Part shown: positions 1-6,904 of the stretch, piece after piece
Position numbering within the stretch: the stretch's first letter is position 1
Layout of the letters: each line of letters begins with the position of its first letter
Assembly (NCBI GenBank): GCA_023131555.1
Contig: JAGLZJ010000006.1
Coordinates: 1-18,003, forward strand
Origin: Candidatus Bathyarchaeota archaeon
Lineage (GTDB): Archaea; Thermoproteota; Bathyarchaeia; Bathyarchaeales; SOJC01
Length of the DNA: 18,003 nucleotides
Reading direction: 5' to 3'
Position numbers and translations under genes: made by a program
The notes under the pieces: generated by a model
Database searches by the model: none
What the model saw: the letters and a program-made list of their open reading frames with translations, nothing else
What the model was told of the DNA's origin: nothing

Positions 1-72
1 GGTCGTCTAGTTTGGTAGGACATTGGCCTTACACGCCAAAGGTCGCTGGTTCAAGTCCGGCCCGGCCCACCA
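1..72 (+). tRNA. tRNA-Val (anticodon UAC), 5' end cut by window edge
   Basis: The cloverleaf can be folded by hand. D-arm stem GTC/GAC is at 5-7 and 19-21. The anticodon stem TTGGC/GCCAA (23-27, 35-39) encloses the loop CTTACAC with anticodon TAC at 30-32, which reads valine codons. The T-stem GCTGG/CCGGC (45-49, 57-61) encloses TTCAAGT. The 3' acceptor strand CCGGCCC (62-68) is followed by discriminator A69 and an encoded CCA at 70-72. Only the last two bases of the 5' acceptor strand are inside the window, so about five bases are missing. No intron is seen in the anticodon loop. Confidence 0.95.
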
Positions 73-405
73 CACTTTTATAGCGAGCCCCTTATACGCG
101 CGCGCATTATTGATTACGCAGTAGCTTAATATGTGACAAGTATGTCACATTCACAGGTAGAATTCTCCTAGAGAATAGTGACAGAAGGCTTTACTGCATT
201 TTGTCGTTTGTCTTTTGACCATTCTACTAAAAACGTGAAGTGAAGAATGTGAAATCAACAAACAAACAGTTAAGGAGATCAGCGCAATCGCGCGCGCGCA
301 CGTAGACGATAATTCTGAACTAGGAGATTGAATGCCACACATTATTTTGAGCGCGGAAAAGAACAAGGACGTTCAGACGGCTAGTTACACATGCAGGGGG
401 GATTT
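73..405. other. Non-coding spacer with CG tracts and an inverted repeat
   Basis: No convincing gene is seen in these 333 bases. The tRNA is followed at once by a short T-run (TTTTA, 77-81) that could end its transcript. Two alternating CG tracts are present, at 97-105 and 289-299. A perfect 8-bp inverted repeat lies at 131-150. A 71-codon open frame on the minus strand (151-366) has no recognisable family, no ribosome-binding site and an unlikely composition, so I treat the stretch as non-coding. Confidence 0.5.
131..150. promoter_or_regulatory. Perfect inverted repeat, operator-like
   Basis: ATGTGACA (131-138) and TGTCACAT (143-150) are exact reverse complements separated by AGTA. The dyad size (8+4+8) fits a dimeric winged-helix repressor better than an RNA hairpin. 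No bound regulator is known. The nearest downstream gene is the small winged-helix-like gene at 411/438, so autoregulation is possible but only inferred. Confidence 0.35.
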
Positions 406-410
406 ATGAT

Positions 411-611
411 TTGTCTTTTTCTGGGTTTCAGTTCATAATGCTTCACAGAATAATTTCTAAGATTGAAAGAGCGGGAGCCACTTCAAAAGCGAAAGCTGTG
501 ACAATTGGAGAGGCTGAATTAGACTTGCAGGAACAACGATGGTTGAGTTATTTTGCTGGAGCGTTCCTTGGCCGAATAAAGAAGACAGAAGACAAAAAAT
601 ACTACATCTAG
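411..611 (+). CDS. Small winged-helix-like protein
   Basis: The product is 66 aa from TTG 411, or 57 aa from ATG 438. It has a compact helix-rich sequence: an N-terminal helix (residues HRIISKIERAG of the ATG form), a threonine/alanine-rich turn, an acidic helix containing LDLQEQRWL, a glycine-rich turn (FAGAFLGRIKKT) and a final KYYI strand. This order of helix, helix, helix and beta-wing ending in a tyrosine strand is what small archaeal winged-helix proteins look like, but I cannot name a family. Start choice is uncertain: a G-rich run at 396-401 lies 9 bases before TTG 411, whereas ATG 438 overlaps the stop of a 10-codon frame starting at ATG 406. An alternating CG motif follows the stop. 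DNA binding is inferred only. Confidence 0.6.
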   Translation: MSFSGFQFIMLHRIISKIERAGATSKAKAVTIGEAELDLQEQRWLSYFAGAFLGRIKKTEDKKYYI

Positions 612-735
612 AAACAAGCGCACGCGCAAATTATCGCTCTACGACGGTCTCTATACATTTTGGATGAAAATCAACAATGCACTTCGCTAGTTCCACTTTT
701 TCTTTGATAGCAAAGAAGTGAGTGTTGGATGAAGC

Positions 736-1293
736 GTGCATGAATGGGGAAATGAAAATCTGTCCAAAAAGGTGATTCTTATAGATGATGCTGGATGGGG
801 CGATCTCATATTGGGTGTAGTAGTCGGCGCCCTTAATCTTGACCTCCCAGACGCCAGATATATGGAACGCAGGATCCCAATTTCGTCCTTCCAGCCCCCT
901 AACTTCGAGAACAAAAAATACTTGGACGACGCAGTTAAAATCGCTGATAAAATCGTTGAGGTTATGCAGCCTGACGCGGAAACCAACTTCAAAGTATGCT
1001 CAGGATATGTTCTTTCCAGCATAAGCAGATACTTGAGAGAACGGGGATTCAAAGTAGAAGAAGTGGAGGTTACAGGTGAACTGCAAGAGAAGGTTGAACG
1101 AGGCTACATAAGATGGTGCAAAGAGATGGGAGCTCCAGCAGAAAGATTAGAAGACAAAAGACGTTTTTGGACATTTTTCGAATGGGTTGCGGAAAGCCCC
1201 AGGCTTAGAGAAAAACTAGTGAAGACAGGATGGGAAAGTTGGAAAAAGAAATGGCGAGAAAAAGCATTCCTCAGAGGTAGTATAGCATATTAA
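736..1293 (+). CDS. Unrecognised 185-aa protein
   Basis: This is a soluble protein with even archaeal codon use; I do not recognise its family. The N-terminus carries a strand-like segment ending in an acidic glycine motif (VILIDDAGWGDLILGVVVGA, residues 13-32). That shape recalls nucleotide- or metal-binding loops with paired aspartates, but it matches no named signature that I can confirm. The C-terminal third is basic and rich in tryptophan and lysine (residues 140-180). The start is GTG 736, preceded by GGATGA at 727-732. The gene stands alone, with spacers of 124 and 247 bases on its two sides. No signal peptide or membrane segment is visible. A long antisense frame inside it is a shadow. 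Confidence 0.7.
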   Translation: MHEWGNENLSKKVILIDDAGWGDLILGVVVGALNLDLPDARYMERRIPISSFQPPNFENKKYLDDAVKIADKIVEVMQPDAETNFKVCSGYVLSSISRYLRERGFKVEEVEVTGELQEKVERGYIRWCKEMGAPAERLEDKRRFWTFFEWVAESPRLREKLVKTGWESWKKKWREKAFLRGSIAY

Positions 1294-1540
1294 GACCGAG
1301 AAACGTATCCGATATAAACCGTAGCAGATTCGAGATCCTAGCGGAAATTCTGCGTGCATGCATCACTTTCGATGTGAATTAGAATTAGTGCGCTCGCGCG
1401 AAAATGCACGTGTATGTTGAAAGAACCCGCTACAGATTCATAGCTAGTCCGACCCGGCGCGCAATCTTTACAAGCCAATGCGCAGGGTTAGTTTTAGTAG
1501 TTGAGATTTACGATATGCTTAGTGTTAGCGGTGAATTAAC

Positions 1541-1804
1541 ATGGTTAAATTCAGAGTGGAAATAGAGAAAAACGCTTGTCAGAGCTTCGGAGCGTGTGTT
1601 GAATTATGTCCACAATTCTTCAAGTTCTCGGACATCGATAACAAATCCACAATTGAGGGCGCTAAGAAACTCGTGAAAGAAAGTAAGGTCGTTACAGAGA
1701 CACTGGAACTTAACGAACTAAAATGCATCAGAGAAGCAGCTGAAGCCTGTCCATTCAAAGCCATACACATCATAAATCTGGAGACTAAGGAGAACCTCAT
1801 CTAG
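1541..1804 (+). CDS. Single-cluster ferredoxin, electron partner of the oxidoreductase
   Basis: This 87-aa protein has one cluster-binding site. C13, C19 and C23 form C-x5-C-x3-C-P, and C62 and C70 form C-x7-C-P. The layout matches thermococcal-type monocluster ferredoxins, where the first, third and last cysteines bind the cluster and the other pair forms a disulfide. By that alignment C13, C19 and C70 are ligands and C23-C62 is the disulfide pair. The fourth ligand position, usually Cys or Asp, is Phe16 here, so a [3Fe-4S] cluster is predicted. The start is ATG 1541 with GGTGA at 1530-1534. It is the first gene of a three-gene operon, only 7 bases before the gamma-alpha subunit, so it probably accepts electrons from that enzyme or replaces its delta subunit. 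Confidence 0.88.
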   Translation: MVKFRVEIEKNACQSFGACVELCPQFFKFSDIDNKSTIEGAKKLVKESKVVTETLELNELKCIREAAEACPFKAIHIINLETKENLI

Positions 1805-1811
1805 GTCTACG

Positions 1812-3566
1812 GTGTTCAGTGTGATTGTCAACAAGATCTCTATGATGATCGGAGGCGAAGCAGGAGCTGGAATTACGCGTTCTGGTTTTCTCTTCGCCAA
1901 AGCCTGTTTAAGGGGAGGACTCCACGTCTTCGGCACCAACGACTATCAATCCCTCATAAGAGGCGGTCACAACTTCTACATTGCTAGGGCAGACTCTGAA
2001 GAGATTTACTCTCAAGCCGACACCATCGATCTGCTTTTGGCACTGAACAAAGAGACGATCCTCCTTCACAAAGACGAACTTGTCCAAAATGGAGGGATAG
2101 TATACGACGAAGAAGAATCCACTCTAACCGAAGGAGAACTGGGCAGAAAGGACCTGAAACTCTTCACGGTGCCTTTGACGGCGACCGTCAAAGAACTTGG
2201 GGGAACGCCGATCATGCGGAACACCGTTGCCCTTGGGGCCACGACCGCTCTTCTAACCTATGATCTGGATATTCTAAATGAGGTCATGAGGGACACGTTC
2301 AAGCCAAAAGTAGCGGAAATAAACGTGAAGGCTGCGAAAAAAGGATACGATTATGCTCGAGAGAAATATGCTAGCGAATTTGACTATCGTCTGGAGAGGA
2401 CAACCCCGAATGGGAAACGGAAAATATTTCTCACCGGAAGCGAAGCCGTAGGTCTCGGCTGCATTCGGGCGGGCTGCAAGTTCTATGCTGGTTACCCTAT
2501 GACTCCGGCGACACCAGTACATCACTTCCTAGCACAGCTTGATAGAGAATATGGCATGATCGTGATGCAGGCAGAAAGCGAGATAGCAGCCATCAATATG
2601 ACTGCTGGTGCCTCCTTCGCGGGAGTGAGGGCGATGACCGCCACCTCAGGCGGAGGTTTCTGTCTAATGAGCGAGGGCTTGGGCATGACCGGCATGACCG
2701 AAACTCCCATAGTCGTCATGGTGGCTCAGAGACATGGACCCAGCACAGGGCTACCCACCTACTCCTGTCAAGCAGACTTACGATTTACTATACACGCCTC
2801 CCAAGGAGAATTTCCCAGAATAGTCATAGCCCCCGGCGACGTGGAGGAGTGTTTCTACAAAACCATGGATGCCTTCAACCTAGCGGAGAAGTTCCAGATA
2901 CCTGCCATCCTTCTCACAGACAAATACCTAGCAGAGAGTCACGGCGCTCCAGAGTTCTTTGACCAAGACAGGATTGGAATCAACCGTGGACGTCTAATGA
3001 CCAACGATGAGTATGCAGATGAGGAAGAATACAAGAGGCATAAGCTGACAGAAGACGGCGTTTCACCTAGAGCCGTGCCTGGAATGAAAGGAGCCATCGT
3101 AAGAACCAACGCCGACGAACACAACGAAAGCGGATACACAACTGAGGATTCAGAGTTGACCACTAGGATGGCTGATAAGCGGTTCAAGAAACTGGATACA
3201 CTCGTCAGAAACCTAGAAAGCTATGAAACAACAAAGCTCTACGGCTCTGACGAAGCAGAGGTGACCATTATTGGATGGGGTTCCACAAAGGGACCGATCA
3301 GAGAAGCCATGAAACTTCTCGGCAAGGAAAGGCAGAACGTCAATTATCTTCAAATTATGTATCTGAACCCCTTTCCAGCTGCCAAGGTTCGAAGAATTCT
3401 GAAATCAACTACGAAGACGATTGTGGTTGAAAACAATAAGACCTCTCAGCTGTCCAGCCTAATAAGAGAACACCTTCTCACCGCTGTTGACCACAAGATC
3501 CTGAAGTACGATGGGAGACCTTTCAACCCAGGAGAACTTAGCAGGAGAATAATGGAGGTGCTCTGA
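1812..3566 (+). CDS. korA: 2-oxoacid:ferredoxin oxidoreductase, fused gamma-alpha subunit
   Basis: This 584-aa protein joins two domains. Residues 11-190 are the gamma domain, with the glycine loop GGEAGAG near residue 14 and RGGHN near 50. From about residue 203 the alpha domain follows. It carries GYPMTPATP (227-235), the YPITP-like substrate loop, then QAESE (253-257) and GPSTGLPT (309-316), as in 2-oxoglutarate/2-oxoacid-type alpha subunits. The C-terminal part (about 475-584) is the transketolase-C-like domain. With the beta subunit it would oxidatively decarboxylate 2-oxoacids plus CoA to acyl-CoA, CO2 and reduced ferredoxin in the cytoplasm. The exact substrate cannot be read from sequence. 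Start GTG 1812 has only weak TAGGT upstream; ATG 1842 or 1845 are alternatives and would remove little of the domain. It is translated after the ferredoxin gene and 2 bases ahead of the beta subunit. Confidence 0.93.
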   Translation: MFSVIVNKISMMIGGEAGAGITRSGFLFAKACLRGGLHVFGTNDYQSLIRGGHNFYIARADSEEIYSQADTIDLLLALNKETILLHKDELVQNGGIVYDEEESTLTEGELGRKDLKLFTVPLTATVKELGGTPIMRNTVALGATTALLTYDLDILNEVMRDTFKPKVAEINVKAAKKGYDYAREKYASEFDYRLERTTPNGKRKIFLTGSEAVGLGCIRAGCKFYAGYPMTPATPVHHFLAQLDREYGMIVMQAESEIAAINMTAGASFAGVRAMTATSGGGFCLMSEGLGMTGMTETPIVVMVAQRHGPSTGLPTYSCQADLRFTIHASQGEFPRIVIAPGDVEECFYKTMDAFNLAEKFQIPAILLTDKYLAESHGAPEFFDQDRIGINRGRLMTNDEYADEEEYKRHKLTEDGVSPRAVPGMKGAIVRTNADEHNESGYTTEDSELTTRMADKRFKKLDTLVRNLESYETTKLYGSDEAEVTIIGWGSTKGPIREAMKLLGKERQNVNYLQIMYLNPFPAAKVRRILKSTTKTIVVENNKTSQLSSLIREHLLTAVDHKILKYDGRPFNPGELSRRIMEVL

Positions 3567-3568
3567 AA

Positions 3569-4426
3569 ATGGTCACTCTCGAAGACTTGAAGACGCCGAA
3601 GAAGAATACCTGGTGCCCTGGATGCGGAAACTTCGGAATATTGATGGCCTTCAAGAAAGCGTTGATTCAGTTAGGACTTGAGCGAGATCAAGTCGTACTT
3701 GTGTCGGGCATAGGCTGCCATGGAAAGATGGTTAACTACGTGAACGTAAACGGATTCCACGGGATCCACGGCAGGACATTACCCTTAGCGACGGGCATTA
3801 AACTAGCAAACCCAAACCTAACTGTGGTGTGCTTTGCAGGAGATGCTGATTGCTACGATGAAGGTTGGGGGCACTTCAGCCACGCCATAAGAAGAAACAT
3901 CGACATAACCTTAATCGTGCACAACAATATGGTTCTAGGTTTAACCACGGGTCAAACAACTGCCACTAGCCAGAAAGGCTTCAGAACGAAATCAACTCCC
4001 TTCGGTTCCATACCCCCCGCGTTAAATCCCATAGCTCATGCACTGGTCAGCAATGGCACCTTTGTCGGTCGAGGATACTCTGGGGACATGATGAGTCTAA
4101 CTGGATTGATGGCAGAAGCCATTAAACACAGAGGGTTTGCTTTTCTCGATGTCTTCCAACCCTGCGTGACCTTCAACTACCTCAACACCTACGACTGGTT
4201 CAAGGAACGTGTCTACAAACTGGAAGAGGAAGGTCATGATTACACTGACCGCCAGAAGGCTATAAAGAAGAGCTTCCAATGGAAAGACCACATACCCGTC
4301 GGCGTCTTCTATAAAGAGGAAAGGTCGACATACCTTGACGGTCTCCCACATGTAAAAAATCAGGCACTCACAAAAATACCAATGGAAAAAGTAGCGATTA
4401 CTTCTCTCCTAGAGAGCATGATTTAA
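3569..4426 (+). CDS. korB: 2-oxoacid:ferredoxin oxidoreductase, beta (TPP-binding) subunit
   Basis: This 285-aa protein is of usual length for KorB-type beta subunits. Four cysteines expected to bind the [4Fe-4S] cluster are visible: C16 and C19 in WCPGCG, C50 in SGIGCHGK, and C199 in FQPC. The thiamine diphosphate/Mg motif reads GDAD (91-94) through NN (119-120), followed by GLTTGQ (124-129). Two positions differ from the common GDGD and YGLTKGQ forms: alanine replaces the second glycine, and leucine replaces tyrosine before GLT. The lysine in that loop, tied to 2-oxoglutarate-type substrates in some Sulfolobales enzymes, is threonine here. The start is ATG 3569 with a strong GGAGGTG at 3553-3559, inside the end of the gamma-alpha gene, so translation is coupled. 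Confidence 0.93.
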   Translation: MVTLEDLKTPKKNTWCPGCGNFGILMAFKKALIQLGLERDQVVLVSGIGCHGKMVNYVNVNGFHGIHGRTLPLATGIKLANPNLTVVCFAGDADCYDEGWGHFSHAIRRNIDITLIVHNNMVLGLTTGQTTATSQKGFRTKSTPFGSIPPALNPIAHALVSNGTFVGRGYSGDMMSLTGLMAEAIKHRGFAFLDVFQPCVTFNYLNTYDWFKERVYKLEEEGHDYTDRQKAIKKSFQWKDHIPVGVFYKEERSTYLDGLPHVKNQALTKIPMEKVAITSLLESMI

Positions 4427-4474
4427 CTAATACTTCTATTTGCGCGCGCTGCATTTCCGATATGAAAACCGTTG

Positions 4475-5257
4475 TCATTCTGCTTTGATATTTATCGTGA
4501 TCTTCTTTGGGTGTTTATCTACTCCCCTCAAATTGTTTAGAACTCCCATAATGACTCCTCTTAGGATCTTTTGGGGGAACATGCTTAATGGAATGATTTT
4601 TCCGTCCACTTCCAAAGTAGCTAAACTTGTAGAGAGGACTTTGCAATCGTTTTTAGTCGCTTCTCCAGCTGAGATAGCATTCGCTAGCTCGAGGCATGCG
4701 TCGTATCCGCAGTGCCCACAGTTCAAGTCTGGAAGGCTCTGAAGGATGTCTCTCGCCAGCATCTCTTTTACAGCTGAAACAGCTTCTTCGAGGTCGTGAA
4801 CTTTCATCTCGGGGAAATCTGCCTTCAAAATATTTCTTTCCTCAGGTTTGCTTGCTACAGGACCCGATATCATGTTGATGTTTGAGACGTCTTTCATGGT
4901 AGCAAGTGCCTCTGAGGCTGTGTTCGCGCAGAGTATCTTCTGGTATTGCGATTTCTTGTATCCTTCAACAAGCACCAGATCCGCCTCAACATATATCGCT
5001 TTCAAAGCTTCGTCAAGCAATGGGGCTCTACTTCTTCGCACAGTTATTACTTCGGTCGGCGTAGCAGCGACGGTAACAGTTGCTCCAGCTTCCAAGTGTC
5101 GCCAGGTATCTTTGTTGGTCGTGTCGAAACCTCGGTGGATGTGCTTGACTGTTGCCACCCTGAACCGCTCGACCACAAGCTTCTCGGTCAGAGCTTCCAC
5201 TAAATGGGTTTTCCCACTTGACCTCCCTTTACCAACCACGCAGATAACCAGTGTCAC
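4475..5257 (-). CDS. mobB: MobB GTPase fused to a [4Fe-4S] domain
   Basis: Residues 1-170 form a MobB-type P-loop GTPase: Walker A GKGRSSGKT (9-17), VKHIHRGFD (38-45) and the strand VLVEGYKK (95-102). MobB proteins help insert nucleotides or bind guanosine in molybdenum/tungsten-pterin cofactor maturation. Residues 175-207 hold a four-cysteine domain with C180, C183, C188 and C205 in the pattern LPDLNCGHCGYDAC, like the Fe-S domain of RnfB or acetyl-CoA synthase/decarbonylase subunits. A tail (214-260) with DGKIIPL and KKITINI ends the protein, as in other archaeal MobB fusions. The start is GTG 5257 with GAGGT upstream. The gene lies 58 bases downstream of the M20 peptidase on the same strand and converges on korB. 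No molybdoenzyme gene is in the window. Confidence 0.88.
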   Translation of the reverse strand: MTLVICVVGKGRSSGKTHLVEALTEKLVVERFRVATVKHIHRGFDTTNKDTWRHLEAGATVTVAATPTEVITVRRSRAPLLDEALKAIYVEADLVLVEGYKKSQYQKILCANTASEALATMKDVSNINMISGPVASKPEERNILKADFPEMKVHDLEEAVSAVKEMLARDILQSLPDLNCGHCGYDACLELANAISAGEATKNDCKVLSTSLATLEVDGKIIPLSMFPQKILRGVIMGVLNNLRGVDKHPKKITINIKAE

Positions 5258-5315
5258 ACTTAGACCTCGGCTATACCATTATTTCGTCATTCGTATGCGG
5301 GATCAGGGCACCCGC

Positions 5316-6521
5316 TCATGCTCGGACAGCAATGCTCTCTCTCGGTGCCTTTCCCAAACTCAATATTAGGTTTCTAACTATTTCGATGTCTTCGAGGTAT
5401 ACGAATTCATCTAATCCGTGGAATCGGGTATCGGCCCTAATTGTTCCGTAGCAGACTACTGGAATATTGTGCTTAGCGAAGAAGCTTCCGTCGTTTCCTC
5501 CGAGCTCCGCAGCGAAGAGCGGCGTTTCGCCTCTTAATTCTGCTATCTTCTCGGAGACCGTCTTCACAAATGGATGGCTTTTAGAGGTGTGATAGCCTGG
5601 AAGGCTGTTAGTGATTTCAAGAGAAGCCTTGCATCCCGCTTCACTTACCGCTTTGTTGAAATGCTCTTTCAGCTCCTCTTTTGCTTCTTCAAGTTGCTCT
5701 TCTGGATGGAGTCTTCGGTCGAATCGGAATTCGCAGGTTCCAGGAATGACGTTCTCCTTTTCTCCCCCTCTGATCATTGTTACTGAGAACCTTCCCCAGA
5801 CCTTTTCCCTTGGTGCTTCCGGAGGCGCATTTAAGTTGCTTTCCTTCCTTTCAACAGTCTCTTTGTATGAGTTGAGGGCTCTGATCAGCCTCGTGGCTTC
5901 GTCGATGGCGTTAAGTGACTTGAAGGGATAGCCTGCATGTCCCTGTTTTCCCCCTACTTCCACTTTCCCCCATAGAATGCCGCTGGCGCCTAAGAAGAGT
6001 CTTTCTATGCCTGCGTCTACGACGAGTGCTGCGTCGCCTTTGAGTCCCGCATCGGTCATTACGTAGTCTACGCCGTATTTTCCCCCGATCTCTTCATCTA
6101 CTCCTGCTACAAGCTTCATGTTTATGTCTAGAGATTCGTTCTTCAGCCTTCGCATTGCTCCAAGGGCTGCAGCTATGCCTGACTTGTTGTCAGCTGACCC
6201 TCTGCCGTAGGCTCTATCGTTCTCGACTGTGAGTTTGAAGGGGGGATATTTCCAGTTTGACCCAGGGGGCACGATGTCAAAGTGTGACTCAACCAAGAGG
6301 GTCACGTCTGATCCTGAGTCCAGGGTTACAATGACGTTGGGGCGTGAGAGTCCGTCTTTAGCTCCTTTTTCACCGTCGATAATTTCGACATCTAAGGAGT
6401 TCCGCTCCGCTTCTTCCACGATTATCTGTGCGCATTTTTCATATCCTTTCTTAGAGACTGATTCTGTGTCAACCTCAACCAGTCTCGATAGGAGATCAAC
6501 CTCATATTCAAGCGAGTTCAA
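5316..6521 (-). CDS. M20 family metallopeptidase (ArgE/DapE-like)
   Basis: This 401-aa zinc-dependent amidohydrolase has the whole M20 set: H80 and D82 in ESHFDIVPPG, D111 in YGRGSADNKSG, the catalytic E143 and ligand E144 in DEEIGG, D169, H195 in the dimerisation lid (GHAGYP), and H368 near the C-terminus. The family removes N-acyl groups from amino acids or cleaves dipeptides; members include acetylornithine deacetylase, succinyl-diaminopimelate desuccinylase and carboxypeptidase G2. Nothing here fixes the substrate. The best start is TTG 6521, because homologous N-termini begin just here and the preceding in-frame codon is a stop. GGAGG lies 7-8 bases before it. An overlapping ATG at 6528 in another frame ends after six codons. 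The gene is probably co-transcribed with mobB. Confidence 0.9.
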   Translation of the reverse strand: MNSLEYEVDLLSRLVEVDTESVSKKGYEKCAQIIVEEAERNSLDVEIIDGEKGAKDGLSRPNVIVTLDSGSDVTLLVESHFDIVPPGSNWKYPPFKLTVENDRAYGRGSADNKSGIAAALGAMRRLKNESLDINMKLVAGVDEEIGGKYGVDYVMTDAGLKGDAALVVDAGIERLFLGASGILWGKVEVGGKQGHAGYPFKSLNAIDEATRLIRALNSYKETVERKESNLNAPPEAPREKVWGRFSVTMIRGGEKENVIPGTCEFRFDRRLHPEEQLEEAKEELKEHFNKAVSEAGCKASLEITNSLPGYHTSKSHPFVKTVSEKIAELRGETPLFAAELGGNDGSFFAKHNIPVVCYGTIRADTRFHGLDEFVYLEDIEIVRNLILSLGKAPRESIAVRA

Positions 6522-6671
6522 TCATCATCCTCCAGCTTAGTAACTCTCCACAGACCTGCAAATTAGGCTTTTTCATTGGAAAGGAGGGGGCACTCGCAGG
6601 AAAGCAGGCTTCATGAGAACTTGTTGTCTATCGTCTTGAATTTGTGCACTGTGTTGGAGTACTACAGTAGA

Positions 6672-6690
6672 CTAGTAATATTTATTAAGT
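6672..6690 (+). promoter_or_regulatory. Probable TATA promoter of the 36-aa gene
   Basis: An A/T block, AATATTTATTAAG (6677-6689), stands out from its surroundings. It lies 40-50 bases before ATG 6730, which fits an archaeal TATA box with a short leader containing the Shine-Dalgarno at 6717-6723. No mapped start site is available. Confidence 0.45.
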
Positions 6691-6729
6691 CTTAATATTG
6701 ACTATAGCCTTCTCCCAAGGAGGTCGCAC

Positions 6730-6840
6730 ATGAAGAAACGTAAAAGCAGAGCGCGTGAGTATGACCCCCGCGAAGTAAAGGGTCACAGCCAAAACGAAAA
6801 CCAGCGACTGAGCCTTCCACTCACACGCATATACATTTAG
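6730..6840 (+). CDS. 36-aa basic peptide with a perfect Shine-Dalgarno
   Basis: ATG 6730 follows AAGGAGGTCGCAC, an almost ideal ribosome-binding site with 6-7 bases of spacing, and an A/T-rich promoter lies upstream. The 36-aa product starts MKKRKSRAREYDPREVKG. It is strongly basic at the N-terminus, polar in the middle, and ends LPLTRIYI before TAG at 6838-6840. I recognise no family. It contains no cysteines and no membrane segment. It lies between divergently arranged M20 and convergent threonine dehydratase genes, with no partner on its strand. A basic head suggests nucleic-acid or ribosome binding, which is inference only. The translation signals are the main evidence; the reading frame could still be chance. 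Confidence 0.5.
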   Translation: MKKRKSRAREYDPREVKGHSQNENQRLSLPLTRIYI

Positions 6841-6904
6841 TTGAAACGCAACACGGCTATTCTCTCCCTATCTCCCCCTTCCCCCTATCCGCTCCTTATG
6901 ATGA

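Noticed and set aside
132..149. CRP/FNR-type site
   Set aside because: The half-sites look alike, but the spacing is 8 rather than 6 bases and such regulators are not expected in this kind of archaeon.
151..366. 71-codon minus-strand frame in the spacer after the tRNA
   Set aside because: No ribosome-binding site, no family resemblance, serine/cysteine-rich composition unlike neighbours, and it spans the CG tract.
687..1052. 121-codon minus-strand frame
   Set aside because: It is antisense to the 185-aa gene, which has better composition and a ribosome-binding site.
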